From assembly GCF_030486405.1 (NCBI RefSeq), contig NZ_CP129613.1, positions 5,146,001 to 5,210,000 on the forward strand: 64,000 nucleotides of DNA, given 5' to 3'. Shown in pieces: positions 1-8,304 of the stretch. A program made the translations under genes and the position numbers. The notes beneath the pieces are model-generated. The model was not told the origin of the DNA, made no database searches, and saw only the letters and a list, made by a program, of their open reading frames with translations. The DNA is from Mycolicibacterium sp. HK-90 (GTDB taxonomy: Bacteria; Actinomycetota; Actinomycetes; Mycobacteriales; Mycobacteriaceae). Each line of letters starts with the position of its first letter. Position 1 is the stretch's first letter.

Positions 1-420
1 GCAGCCCTTGGGTTTCGCCACGCCAGCCTGGCGCTTACCCTGGCCAAGGCCGGCGCGGGCAGCGCCCAGGTGGCCGACTGGTCCGCACTCGGCTCGTGGC
101 GCACCCTGGCGTTGCTGGGCCAGGCATATCGGCCGGACCGGCTCGGTGAGCTGGTCCACCCCGGCATCGTCAGCCTGATCGAGCAGGGCCGTGACGACCT
201 CCTCCGCACGCTGGAGATCTACCTGGCCAACGGCGGCGACGTGCGGCGCACCGCCGAGGACATGTTTCTTCACCGGTCCACGCTGTACTACCGGCTCGAG
301 AAGCTCACCGAGGCCGTCGACGGCGATCTCAGCGACGGCGAAACCCGTTTCGACCTGATGCTGAGTCTGCGGTTGGCGCGTCTGGCCGGGCTGTATCGCC
401 CGGGTTCGACATCTGTCTGA
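1..420 (+). CDS. PucR-type transcriptional regulator, C-terminal part (partial)
   Basis: The frame is open from the first base of the window to TGA at 418-420, so only the last 139 residues are present. The visible part ends in a helix-turn-helix typical of PucR/CdaR regulators: a segment like LEIYLANGGDVRRTAEDMF, followed by LHRSTLYYRLEKL and RFDLMLSLRLARL. This C-terminal domain binds DNA, while the missing N-terminal part would sense a ligand. An amino-acid permease gene follows about 125 bp downstream on the same strand, so control of that transporter is a reasonable inference. The family call is strong and the target is a guess. Confidence 0.85.
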   Translation, partial: AALGFRHASLALTLAKAGAGSAQVADWSALGSWRTLALLGQAYRPDRLGELVHPGIVSLIEQGRDDLLRTLEIYLANGGDVRRTAEDMFLHRSTLYYRLEKLTEAVDGDLSDGETRFDLMLSLRLARLAGLYRPGSTSV

Positions 421-545
421 ACGGGCCGACGGAGTTTCCTACAGTTTCGGCCCAATTTCTGCTCCGCCGACCGTTCGCCAGGCATAGCGTTCTCTTCTGG
501 CCGCTTGTGACCGGAGTCACACATCACGGAGGAGTCAGGACGCAC

Positions 546-2378
546 ATGGGTGAAACACCCGGATTGAAAAAGGCGCTCAGCCAGCGACAGCTGCGGATGA
601 TCGCGATCGGCGGCGTGATCGGCGCCGGCCTGTTCGTCGGCTCCGGCGTGGTGATCGGCAAGACCGGCCCCGGCGTCTTCATCACGTATGCGCTCGCGGG
701 CGTGCTGATCATCATGGTGATGCGGATGCTGGCCGAGATGGCCGTGGCCAACCCGTCGACCGGGTCGTTCGCCGACTACGCGCGCAATGCCATGGGCAAC
801 TGGGCCGGCTTCTCCGTGGGCTGGCTGTATTGGTACTTCTGGGTGATCGTGGTCGGCTTCGAGGCCATCGCCGGCGCCAAGATCATCCAGTACTGGATGG
901 ACGTACCCATCTGGCTCACGGCACTGATCCTGTTGATCGCGATGACGGCGACCAACCTGTTCTCGGTGTCGTCGTTCGGCGAGTTCGAATACTGGTTCGC
1001 CGGGATCAAGGTGGCGGCGATCCTGGCGTTCATCGGGCTGGGCTCGGCGTATGTCATCGGGGCGTGGCCGAACAAGGACATGGACTTCTCGAACCTGTGG
1101 GCCAACGGCGGGTTCTTCCCGCTGGGCGCGATGGCGGTCACGGTCGGTGTGGTGACGGTGATCTTCTCGATGGTCGGCGCTGAGATCGCCACCATCGCGG
1201 CCGCCGAGTCCGCCGACCCGGAGCGCGCGGTGGCCAAGGCCGCCAACTCGGTGATCCTGCGCATCGCGGTGTTCTTCGTCGGCTCGGCGTTCCTGTTGGT
1301 GACGATCCTGCCGTGGAACAGCGAGCAGGTGGCCGCATCGCCGTTCGTGTCGGCGTTCACCGAGATCGGTATCCCCTACGCCGATCACATCATGAACGCC
1401 GTGGTGCTCACGGCCGTGCTGAGCTGCCTGAACTCGGGCATGTACACCGCATCGCGGATGCTGTTCGTGCTGGCCGCCCGCCGCGAGGCGCCGCCGCAGC
1501 TGGTGTCGGTGACGCGGCGCGGCGTGCCGGCCGCCGCGATCCTGGCGTCGTCGGTGATCGGCTTCCTCGGGGTGATCGCCTCGGCCTTCTCCCCCGACTT
1601 CATCTTCAAGTTCCTGCTGGATTCCAGCGGCGCGGTGATCCTCTTCGTCTACCTGCTCATCGCGATCTCCCAGATCGTGCTGCGTTACCGGACCTCGGCC
1701 GAGACGCTCAAGGTGAAGATGTGGCTGTTCCCGGTGCTGTCGATCCTCACCGCGGGCTGCATCTTCGCAATCCTCGTGCAGATGTTCGTGCAGGGCGGCG
1801 ACAACCGGAAAGCACTGACCATGAGCCTGCTGTCGTGGGCCGTGGTGATCGTGTTGTTCCTGGCCAACCGCTGGTACATCGGGCACCGTCCCGAGGTGGC
1901 CGGGGTGGCCCCGGCCGCCGGGGCTGAGCATCCCCACCGGGTGCTGGTGCTGGCGAATCAGACCGTCGAATCCAGCGAGCTGCTCGACGAGCTCCGCCGC
2001 ATCGGCGCGGACCGCGACGCGGTCTATCAGGTTGTGGTGCCGGCCAGTCCGATCGACACCGGGGTGGCCGAGACGCACGGGCCGCTCGACATCTCGGAGG
2101 CCACGACGCGGGCCGCCCAGCAACGCCTCGATCAGACGTTGAGCACACTGCGCTCCGAGCAGTTGCAGGCCGACGGCGCGCTCGGTGACTACCGTCCGCT
2201 GCGGGCCCTGGCGCACGCCGTCGAGACGTTCCGGCCCGACCAGATCGTGATCTCGACGCTGCCGCCCGAGGAATCGGTGTGGCACCGGTTCGATGTCGTC
2301 GACCGGGCGCGCTCCGAGTATCAGATCCCGGTCACGCATGTGGTGTCGCGGGTGCGCACCCAGGAGCACGCGTCGTGA
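546..2378 (+). CDS. APC-family amino-acid permease with cytosolic USP-like C-terminal domain
   Basis: The predicted protein has 610 residues. The first 450 or so form about twelve hydrophobic helices of the APC/GABA-permease type: the N-terminal MIAIGGVIGAGLFVGSG motif, a second helix ending in AEMAVANPSTGSFADYA, and the GAEIATIAAAES loop. It should import an amino acid or GABA-like substrate by proton symport, but the substrate cannot be read. After the last helix, about 150 soluble residues begin HRVLVLANQTVESSELLDEL and look like a universal-stress-type fold. ATG 546 is chosen because GGAGG lies about 10 bp upstream. A start at 507 has no such site. The stop overlaps the next start (GTGA). 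Confidence 0.9.
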   Translation: MGETPGLKKALSQRQLRMIAIGGVIGAGLFVGSGVVIGKTGPGVFITYALAGVLIIMVMRMLAEMAVANPSTGSFADYARNAMGNWAGFSVGWLYWYFWVIVVGFEAIAGAKIIQYWMDVPIWLTALILLIAMTATNLFSVSSFGEFEYWFAGIKVAAILAFIGLGSAYVIGAWPNKDMDFSNLWANGGFFPLGAMAVTVGVVTVIFSMVGAEIATIAAAESADPERAVAKAANSVILRIAVFFVGSAFLLVTILPWNSEQVAASPFVSAFTEIGIPYADHIMNAVVLTAVLSCLNSGMYTASRMLFVLAARREAPPQLVSVTRRGVPAAAILASSVIGFLGVIASAFSPDFIFKFLLDSSGAVILFVYLLIAISQIVLRYRTSAETLKVKMWLFPVLSILTAGCIFAILVQMFVQGGDNRKALTMSLLSWAVVIVLFLANRWYIGHRPEVAGVAPAAGAEHPHRVLVLANQTVESSELLDELRRIGADRDAVYQVVVPASPIDTGVAETHGPLDISEATTRAAQQRLDQTLSTLRSEQLQADGALGDYRPLRALAHAVETFRPDQIVISTLPPEESVWHRFDVVDRARSEYQIPVTHVVSRVRTQEHAS

Positions 2379-3262
2379 CGATCCTGGCCGCGTTCAGCGC
2401 GAGTCGGCACAGCAGTGCACCGCTGAACCTGGCCGTCCAGCTCGCCCGAACCACCGGCGAGCAGGTGATCGCCGCGGCGGTGGTGGAACGGTCCTGGCCG
2501 AGACGTGACGACCTGGTCGAGGGCGAGTACCTCGCGTACGTCCGGGCGCAGGCCACCGAGGCGTTGCAGCGGGCCGTCGCGGTGCTGCCGGCCGACGTGG
2601 AGGTCACGCCGGTCGTTCACGAATCCACCTCGATACCAACGGGTTTGATCGAGCTCGCGGACGCGCATCGAGCATCGCTGGTGTCGGTCGGCTCATCGTC
2701 TTCGGGCATGATCGGCCGGGTCACACTCGGCAGCGTCACCGAGCGCCTCGTGCACACCGCCCGGGTACCGGTGGCGTTCGCGCCCCGCGCGTACGCCCAG
2801 ACCGACGGGCGGATCCGCCGACTCACCGCGGCCTACGGGGGCGAGGCCGACGTCAACGGGCTCATTCCGGCCACCGCGGAAATGGCGGCATCATGGAAGG
2901 CCCGGCTGCGCATCGTGTCGTTCACCGTGCGCAACACCATGGCCTTCGCCGGCACCATCGAATCCTCGGCCGAGGAGTTGGTGGTGCAGCAGTGGTCGCG
3001 CCGGACGATTGCCGAGATCACCAGACAGCTGACCGCTATTCGTGACCGGATGGCGGTTCCGGACGTCGACGTGGTGGTCGGCGCCGGACACGATTGGAAT
3101 ACCGCGGTGGAGAGCATCGGGTGGGATACCGGGGACATGCTGGTGCTCGGCTCGGGGGCTGCCGCCCCGAGCGCGCAGGTGTTCCTCGGCTCGGCGGCCG
3201 GCAAGATCCTGCGCCGGTCACCGGTGCCGGTGATGATCGCGCCGAGCTACCAGGCGGGCTAG
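2375..3262 (+). CDS. Tandem-domain universal stress protein
   Basis: This GTG-started gene overlaps the permease stop by 4 bp, so the two are probably translationally coupled. The 295-residue product contains two USP domains. Each ends in a nucleotide-binding loop of the G-2X-G-9X-G(S/T) type: GMIGRVTLGSVTERL near residue 115 and GAAAPSAQVFLGSAAGKIL near residue 270. The first loop keeps the canonical spacing, while the second is less regular. USPs of this type bind ATP or cAMP and modulate partner proteins. The overlap with a transporter that itself ends in a USP-like domain suggests a role in tuning transport, which is an inference. Confidence 0.88.
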   Translation: MTILAAFSASRHSSAPLNLAVQLARTTGEQVIAAAVVERSWPRRDDLVEGEYLAYVRAQATEALQRAVAVLPADVEVTPVVHESTSIPTGLIELADAHRASLVSVGSSSSGMIGRVTLGSVTERLVHTARVPVAFAPRAYAQTDGRIRRLTAAYGGEADVNGLIPATAEMAASWKARLRIVSFTVRNTMAFAGTIESSAEELVVQQWSRRTIAEITRQLTAIRDRMAVPDVDVVVGAGHDWNTAVESIGWDTGDMLVLGSGAAAPSAQVFLGSAAGKILRRSPVPVMIAPSYQAG

Positions 3263-3364
3263 CCATTATTTGAATCTTGAAACGCTTTTCGCCGTTTCCG
3301 CAGGCAGCGAGAGTGGCAGCACACCAGCCTGTTTGATTTGAATGCATATCATCAGGGCCGCTTT

Positions 3365-3370
3365 TACTAT
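3365..3370 (+). promoter_or_regulatory. Candidate -10 element (TACTAT) for a leaderless MarR transcript
   Basis: TACTAT fits the mycobacterial TANNNT consensus and lies 6 bp before ATG 3377. The transcript would begin at or next to the start codon. There is no Shine-Dalgarno sequence before any candidate start of this gene. No good -35 was found. Confidence 0.5.
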
Positions 3371-3376
3371 CTCGCC

Positions 3377-4408
3377 ATGCCGCACCGTCATCGCCGCACC
3401 ATGAGCGACCTGCCCGGTCTCGACCTCGCCGAACAGCGGTCCTGGCAGAACTATCTGGAGGCGGCGCTACGGTTCGAGTCCGCCCTGAACCGGCGACTCA
3501 CCGGCGAACACCAGTTGTCCGTCCTCGACCTGCGCGTGCTCGACGTGTTGCGCGAATCCGACAGCGCCTTCGTGCGCATGGGCGACCTGGCGGCGGCGGT
3601 CGACTCTCTACCCGGTCACCTGACCAAACGGGTCCAACGCCTGGAAAGCCGCAGACTGATTAGCCGCGAGCGCTGTAGGGAAGACCGGCGGGCGGTGCTG
3701 GCCACCATCACCGTTGAGGGGCGGTCGATCGCCGAGTGCGCCACCGTGACCTACGCCGAAGGGGTGAAGCAGGATCTGGTCGGCGCACTGTCGCGGACGC
3801 AGCTGGTGGCCATTGCAGAGAATTGTCGACGGATCACCGACGGGTTGAATCGCCACCCCGCCAGGAGTGCGACCAGGTTGCCCACGTGCCATCTGCCGGG
3901 GCTCGATGAGGACGAAACACGATGCTGGCGCGCGTTCTTCGACTCCAGCACCGGCCTGTTGACGCGGCTGCACCGCACTCTGCTGCGTGCAGTCGACCTC
4001 TCGCTGGTCGACGTGTTCCTGCTGGACACGCTGTCCAAGTCCGAGACCGGCGCTGTGCGCATGACGGATCTGGCCCAAGCGTTCGACCTCGCTCCCAGCC
4101 GGGTGACCCAGCAAATCGATCGCCTCGAAGCTCAAGGCCTGGCCAGGCGCATCCCGAGCCCCACCGACCGGCGGGTGGTGCTTGCCGCCGTCAGCGACTC
4201 CACGTCGGCACGGCTGGAGCGCGCGATTGCCTGCTATGCCAAAGAGATTCGTGATTGCTACCTAGGCCCACTATCACGCGAGCAGATGATCTCGCTGGGT
4301 GATAGCTGTCGACGGATCACTACACCAGCGAGTGTCATTGATGTCCAACCGAATTGGGAGTCGGGCGCGTTTGGTCAGCCGGTACGCCGATCGAAGATCG
4401 CCCACTGA
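3377..4408 (+). CDS. Fused tandem MarR-family transcriptional regulator
   Basis: The 343-residue protein holds two MarR winged-helix units in one chain. Unit one covers about residues 15-150 (LPGLDLAEQRSWQNYLEAAL, then a LTKRVQRLESRRLISRER recognition/wing segment). Unit two covers about 175-310 (LPGLDEDETRCWRAFFDSS, then VTQQIDRLEAQGLARR and DRRVVLAAV). Both start with LPGLD and end with a SREQ/SRTQ-CRRIT helix, so this is an internal duplication. Ordinary MarR proteins are about 150 residues and dimerise; this chain could act as a pseudo-dimer with two non-identical halves. ATG 3377 is chosen from the leaderless -10. TTG 3338 and ATG 3401 are alternatives. The target is unknown. Confidence 0.85.
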   Translation: MPHRHRRTMSDLPGLDLAEQRSWQNYLEAALRFESALNRRLTGEHQLSVLDLRVLDVLRESDSAFVRMGDLAAAVDSLPGHLTKRVQRLESRRLISRERCREDRRAVLATITVEGRSIAECATVTYAEGVKQDLVGALSRTQLVAIAENCRRITDGLNRHPARSATRLPTCHLPGLDEDETRCWRAFFDSSTGLLTRLHRTLLRAVDLSLVDVFLLDTLSKSETGAVRMTDLAQAFDLAPSRVTQQIDRLEAQGLARRIPSPTDRRVVLAAVSDSTSARLERAIACYAKEIRDCYLGPLSREQMISLGDSCRRITTPASVIDVQPNWESGAFGQPVRRSKIAH

Positions 4409-4726
4409 CACGTCGCGATCCCGGTTCGCTCACGGCTACGGCGCGACAGATCGCAGGGCCCCGCCACATCCGGGACTCCATCCCTCATGAACGTGTTTCA
4501 TTTTCCAGTTGAAGTTTTTCCGATTGAATAGTTCAACCGATTTGCAACATTTGCCATTTTCGACCACAACCACGTTTTCCAGCGTAGTTGCAGATTGCAC
4601 AAATTACCCGTTGCGTGTGCGCGTCATCTTTCTCAGTCGAGGATCGCGAATAGCTCTCCTCATTCAGGTTTTTCTCAGTTAGTTTCGTCGCTCGTCAATG
4701 TGGCCATCTCATAGCAAAGGAAATCT
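4409..4726. other. AT-rich spacer upstream of the GjpA-like gene
   Basis: This gap has no convincing gene. Its second half is clearly richer in A and T than the surroundings and probably holds the promoter of the exported protein at 4727. Two TTTCTCAG half-sites lie at 4629-4636 and 4671-4678. They resemble MprA-box halves but are 42 bp apart instead of 11, so I do not call a site. Confidence 0.4.
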
Positions 4727-6163
4727 ATGCAGCTCTCGCTCCGCCCCTGCGTGACCGCTGGCGTCGCCCTAGCCGGCGCCAGCGTCGTCGCCGTCACGCC
4801 GATCGCGCCCACACCCGCTGCTCTCGCCGCTGAAGCGCACGCAGTGCAACTGTCGGCCGCGACGAGCGCGCTACCCGGGTGCAGTGTCCCGTCGAGATGC
4901 GACGACGAAGTGCTCGTCAACCCAATCCAAAGGTGGGCAGAGGTTTTCGATCGGGCGCAACAAACACTCCCGCTGCTCGCTGACGCGATCGCAACCGCCC
5001 AGGGCGCACTTCTCCAGCAGGTCATTTCCAACTGGACCGGATATGCAGACACCTACCGCACGTCGCTGGAGTCAACAGCCACTGCAGTTTTGAACTGGGT
5101 CATAGGGGAGAACGCATCGACGACAACGACACTGCCTGAAACGCTCACAGCAATTCAGCAAGCCCTTGCGCAGGGCGATGTCAACGCAGCGGTGAAAGCG
5201 ATCCAAGGTGGCGTCGCCTACCTACAACTTTCACTACTCGGCATGGGCTCCATCCTCGGAATCCCAGGCGAGATCGCCCAGAACATCGCCGATGTTGTCA
5301 AGCTCGCAGGGTTCACATCGATGTTTCAAGCGGGCTTCATCGCCACGACGGTGCAACACCTCACCACATTCACTACCGACAACCTATTGCTCGCCGCTGG
5401 TCAATCGACGCAGGCGCTGGTCGACGCCGGTAAAGCAGGAGACCCAGTGGCGGCGCTCAGCGCGATCGTCAACTTCCCCGCGGATATGGCTTACGCATTC
5501 CTCAACGGTACGTATTCCCCTCCGCGCCCCAACCCCGTTCCGATCCCCGGGCTGCCCCCGATACCAGAGGGCTGGGGACCCGGCATTCTGACTCAGGGCG
5601 TCAGCAATCCGTTGCACTACTTGCTGGTGACAGTTCCGAAGGCGATCACAAATGCCATCACCCCACCCGCCGCACCCAGCGTTGCCGTCGCAGCCGAACT
5701 CGACGCCACATCGGAGCTAAGCGATATCGCGTTGCCAGCCGATGATGCGCCGGCACTCGAGAAAGAAACATCCGCGGGCAGTTTTGCAGAACTCACGAGC
5801 ACTCTCACCGACGCAGCCAGCAGCATCAACGAGAAGGCAACGTCAGCAATCACCACCGCGAGATCCGTGACTTTGAAGATCACTCCGCGGGCCGACGTGC
5901 GCCAAACCCCCACCGCGGCAGACCCTTCAGCCGCGGCGCAGACCACTGATACCTCGACCGAGACAATCGACGAACCCGGAGCGTCGGAAGTCGACGCCGA
6001 CAAGGAATCCGCGAAGCAGACGCGCAAGGAAGCTCGCGCCGCCAAACGCGAAGCCCGCCAGCAAGCCAAGGCGGAACGCCAGCAGGCAAAACAAGAAGCC
6101 AAGGCTGCGAGCACCGGCGGCAAGCATCGGGCCGACAAGAAGAACAGCGTCAGCAACGACTGA
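4727..6163 (+). CDS. GjpA-like exported protein (putative outer-membrane porin family)
   Basis: The 478-residue protein starts with a Sec-type signal (LRPCVTAGVALAGASVVAVT, then Ala-rich cleavage region near residue 35). It continues with NPIQRWAEVF and a helical body, the arrangement of proteins labelled outer-membrane porin GjpA in mycobacteria. A Pro-rich linker (PNPVPIPGLPPIPEGWGPG) lies near residue 270. The last 50 residues are almost all Lys, Arg, Ala, Glu and Gln, a highly basic tail. ATG 4727 follows AAAGGAA by a normal distance. Pore formation is not shown by sequence, and the label rests on resemblance to the Gordonia GjpA family. Long basic tails recur in the other exported proteins of this window. 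Confidence 0.7.
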   Translation: MQLSLRPCVTAGVALAGASVVAVTPIAPTPAALAAEAHAVQLSAATSALPGCSVPSRCDDEVLVNPIQRWAEVFDRAQQTLPLLADAIATAQGALLQQVISNWTGYADTYRTSLESTATAVLNWVIGENASTTTTLPETLTAIQQALAQGDVNAAVKAIQGGVAYLQLSLLGMGSILGIPGEIAQNIADVVKLAGFTSMFQAGFIATTVQHLTTFTTDNLLLAAGQSTQALVDAGKAGDPVAALSAIVNFPADMAYAFLNGTYSPPRPNPVPIPGLPPIPEGWGPGILTQGVSNPLHYLLVTVPKAITNAITPPAAPSVAVAAELDATSELSDIALPADDAPALEKETSAGSFAELTSTLTDAASSINEKATSAITTARSVTLKITPRADVRQTPTAADPSAAAQTTDTSTETIDEPGASEVDADKESAKQTRKEARAAKREARQQAKAERQQAKQEAKAASTGGKHRADKKNSVSND

Positions 6164-6210
6164 CCCTCGGGTCTCCGCCGCCAAGAGTCACCGATGTGGA
6201 GAGCCGGAGC

Positions 6211-6275
6211 CATGGCGGACTTGCGCGGCGGATTGCGGTCACTATCGAGCAGCAATCCGCCGCGCAGACGCCATG
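6211..6275. terminator. Long hairpin between convergent genes
   Basis: GCGCGGCGGATTG at 6223-6235 pairs exactly with 6253-6265, and an outer CATGGCG/CGCCATG pair (6211-6217 with 6269-6275) extends it. It lies between the convergent GjpA-like and HNH genes and probably terminates both. Confidence 0.65.
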
Positions 6276-6276
6276 C

Positions 6277-7041
6277 CTAGCAGTTGTTCAGCACCGCCGC
6301 CATGGCGTGCTTCTCTTTCGCCGAGACCCACAGCTGGTAGGCGGCTTTCACGTCGACCTGGCGCGCCACGAAGTCACAGCGGAACGCCATGTTGGGCGGC
6401 AGCCAGCTCGCGGCGTCGCGAAAGGCCTTGTCGAAGTTCGGCTGTGCGGCGACGGCGATCAGGTTGCGCGGATCGTTCGCGAAGTCTTTGCGGCGCTGCG
6501 GGTCCCAGATGCGCGCCCCCTTGTACCAAGCGTCCGACAGCGACACGACGTGATCGATCTGTACGGCGCCGGAGGTGTCGGGCCCACGGGTGAACGGAAT
6601 CTCGACGCCGGTGTACGGGTCGTGCAGCATGCCGGTGGCGGCGTAGCAGGTGCCGGGGCGGACGGTCAGCTGGGCCAGGTCGCGGCGCAGGATGTCGTCG
6701 CGGGTGTTGCAGCCGTTGTGGCCGAACTCGACGTTGACGTCGTCGGTCCAGGCCTCGCCGAAGTGGTACCTCGCGTAGTCGGTGTGGCGATCCCAGCCTT
6801 TGATCGGAAGCCCTGCCAGCTGCGCGCGGGCGTGGTCGAAGCCCGGGTTCCGCTGTGGGGGCACAACTGTTCCGGACGGTGGGGCCGCGGGCGGGACCGA
6901 GTCCTCGAGGGAGTGGGCTTCCCGCAGCCGGGCCACGACGAGCACGGCCACCACCGCCAGGATTACCGCCACCACGAGCAACACCGCTAACCTTCCGGTG
7001 CGCCGGCGACGGCGGCGGCCCGCGGGAATGAGATAACCCAC
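6277..7041 (-). CDS. HNH-type endonuclease family protein (DUF1524-like), membrane-anchored or secreted
   Basis: The 254-residue product begins with a very basic stretch (GRRRRRRTGR) followed by a single hydrophobic helix at about residues 18-40, so it is anchored or exported. The rest matches the secreted DUF1524/HNH family: GWDRHTDYARYHFGEAW, then the metal site IDHVVSLSDAWYKGA near residue 175, and DPRNLIAVAAQPNFDK near 203. These provide the His-Asn-(His/Lys) nuclease core. The substrate is probably nucleic acid outside the cytoplasm, which is unproven. The start is GTG 7041. The CIRCE element of the divergent ruc gene begins 10 bp upstream and could also affect this promoter. Confidence 0.85.
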   Translation of the reverse strand: MGYLIPAGRRRRRRTGRLAVLLVVAVILAVVAVLVVARLREAHSLEDSVPPAAPPSGTVVPPQRNPGFDHARAQLAGLPIKGWDRHTDYARYHFGEAWTDDVNVEFGHNGCNTRDDILRRDLAQLTVRPGTCYAATGMLHDPYTGVEIPFTRGPDTSGAVQIDHVVSLSDAWYKGARIWDPQRRKDFANDPRNLIAVAAQPNFDKAFRDAASWLPPNMAFRCDFVARQVDVKAAYQLWVSAKEKHAMAAVLNNC

Positions 7042-7050
7042 GTAGCGGTT

Positions 7051-7077
7051 CTAGCACTTGAGCCGGTAGAGTGCTAA
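7051..7077 (+). promoter_or_regulatory. CIRCE element (HrcA operator)
   Basis: The left arm CTAGCACTT (7051-7059) and right arm GAGTGCTAA (7069-7077) are separated by exactly 9 bp. The CIRCE consensus is TTAGCACTC-N9-GAGTGCTAA. The right arm is perfect and the left has two mismatches. It sits 28 bp before the ruc start, where HrcA would block transcription until heat stress. Confidence 0.9.
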
Positions 7078-7104
7078 CAAGTTTGACCAACTCGGAGGGT
7101 TTTC

Positions 7105-7443
7105 GTGCCTACCTATTCCTACGCGTGCACTGAGTGCGGTAATCGGTTCGACGCGGTGCAGGCCTTCACCGACGACGCGTTGACCACCTGCCCCAAGTGC
7201 TCTGGCAAGCTGCGCAAGCTCTTCGGCTCGGTGGGCGTGGTGTTCAAGGGCAGCGGCTTCTACCGGACGGACAACCGCGAGTCGGGCAAGAGCTCTTCCA
7301 ACGGCTCGGCCAAGAGCTCGGACAGCAGCTCGTCGAGCACCTCCTCCGACTCGTCGTCTTCATCGTCGTCGAGCACTTCGTCGTCGAGCAGTTCGTCGTC
7401 GAGCAGCTCCAGCGCCGCCCCCGCGGCCGCTGCTTCCAGCTAG
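7105..7443 (+). CDS. ruc: FmdB-type zinc-ribbon protein, Ruc redox-regulated chaperone orthologue (Rv0991c)
   Basis: The 112-residue protein has a zinc ribbon with Cys8, Cys11, Cys29 and Cys32 (CTECG and CPKC). A short conserved segment ending in FKGSGFYRTD follows. The last 45 residues are a nearly pure serine tail. This is the layout of M. tuberculosis Ruc, a holdase-type chaperone that switches on when its cysteines are oxidised and zinc is lost; its disordered C-terminus is characteristic. GTG 7105 follows GGAGGG by a normal distance. The CIRCE element upstream implies HrcA repression together with heat-shock genes, agreeing with the M. tuberculosis HrcA regulon. Orthology is inferred from motif layout and synteny. 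Confidence 0.88.
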   Translation: MPTYSYACTECGNRFDAVQAFTDDALTTCPKCSGKLRKLFGSVGVVFKGSGFYRTDNRESGKSSSNGSAKSSDSSSSSTSSDSSSSSSSSTSSSSSSSSSSSSAAPAAAASS

Positions 7444-7500
7444 CCCCACAGTTATCCACAGGGCGGCGAAGACGCCGTTCTCACCTGGCCTTCCCACGCA

Positions 7501-7506
7501 TACCGT
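7501..7506 (+). promoter_or_regulatory. Candidate -10 element (TACCGT), leaderless
   Basis: TACCGT lies 6 bp before ATG 7513 of the SAF-domain gene, with no Shine-Dalgarno in between. This is the spacing of leaderless mycobacterial promoters. Confidence 0.5.
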
Positions 7507-7512
7507 GGCGCC

Positions 7513-8172
7513 ATGGCCGAATCACTCAACCCGCCACCTTGGCGTCGGCTGACCGCTGCGCGGCCGGACTGGACCCGCACGGTCGCCGCGCGCCGGGTGG
7601 CCGCTGCCGGGTTGGTGGTGTTGGCCGCTGTCGCCGCGCTGCGCTCCGATCCGCGTGGTGAATTCACCGAGGTTGCGGTCGCGGCGCACGACCTGTCCCC
7701 CGGCACCGCACTGACGGCCGCCGATGTGCACCTGGAGCGTCGCAGCACCACGTCGCTGCCCGACGGCGCACAACGTGAGGTCGACGAGGTCGTCGGTGCG
7801 ACGCTCACCGCGCCCGCCCGTCGCGGCGAGGTGCTCACCGATGTCCGGCTGCTCGGCTCACGGCTGGCCGAGTCCGCGGCGGGCCCCGATGCGCGGATCG
7901 TTCCGCTGCAGCTCAGCGACACCGCCCTACTGGACCTGATCCGCGCCGGTGACGTGGTTGACGTGCTGACGGTGGCCGGAGATCAGGACGACCAGCATCC
8001 GACACGGCCCGTCGTGGTCGCATCCGGTGCCGTGGTGGTCCTGGTGTCGGAGAAGCCCCGCGCCGCCGGTGCAGGTGGTGACCGGGTGGCACTGGTGGCA
8101 CTGCCGGCCCGCTCAGCCAACGAGGTGGCGGCCATCAGCCTCGTGCAAGCGGTCACGGTGACGATCCACTGA
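7513..8172 (+). CDS. SAF-domain membrane-anchored protein (CpaB/RcpC-like)
   Basis: The 219-residue protein has a short cytoplasmic start, one hydrophobic helix near residues 33-48 (GLVVLAAVAALRS), then a SAF domain. The domain opens with TEVAVAAHDLSPGTALTAAD and contains PARRGEVLTDVRLLG. SAF domains occur in CpaB/RcpC pilus-assembly proteins and flagellar FlgA. The second half repeats the pattern loosely (LLDLIRAGDVVDVLTV). No pilus genes are nearby, so I do not assign a pilus function. Its position between ruc and mscL matches the conserved mycobacterial protein next to Rv0991c, probably Rv0990c by memory. Confidence 0.75.
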   Translation: MAESLNPPPWRRLTAARPDWTRTVAARRVAAAGLVVLAAVAALRSDPRGEFTEVAVAAHDLSPGTALTAADVHLERRSTTSLPDGAQREVDEVVGATLTAPARRGEVLTDVRLLGSRLAESAAGPDARIVPLQLSDTALLDLIRAGDVVDVLTVAGDQDDQHPTRPVVVASGAVVVLVSEKPRAAGAGGDRVALVALPARSANEVAAISLVQAVTVTIH

Positions 8173-8304
8173 CCGGGTTGGATTGCCGGACAACGCAATT
8201 CGAGCGTCGCCAAGCTGTTGCACAACAATCGCCCAGCCGTTCGATGAAACGGTTACTGTTTGCTTGTCTCACCTATCAGATCACACTGCAGGAAGGGTCC
8301 CCGC

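Noticed and set aside
288..2369. 693-codon minus-strand frame opposite the permease
   Set aside because: It is rich in Arg, His, Gly and Asp with no domain, and lies entirely opposite a clear permease gene. It is a high-GC shadow.
4487..4500. ATGAACGTGTTTCA as a KstR site
   Set aside because: The first fixed base of the consensus is wrong and the nearest gene is more than 200 bp away.
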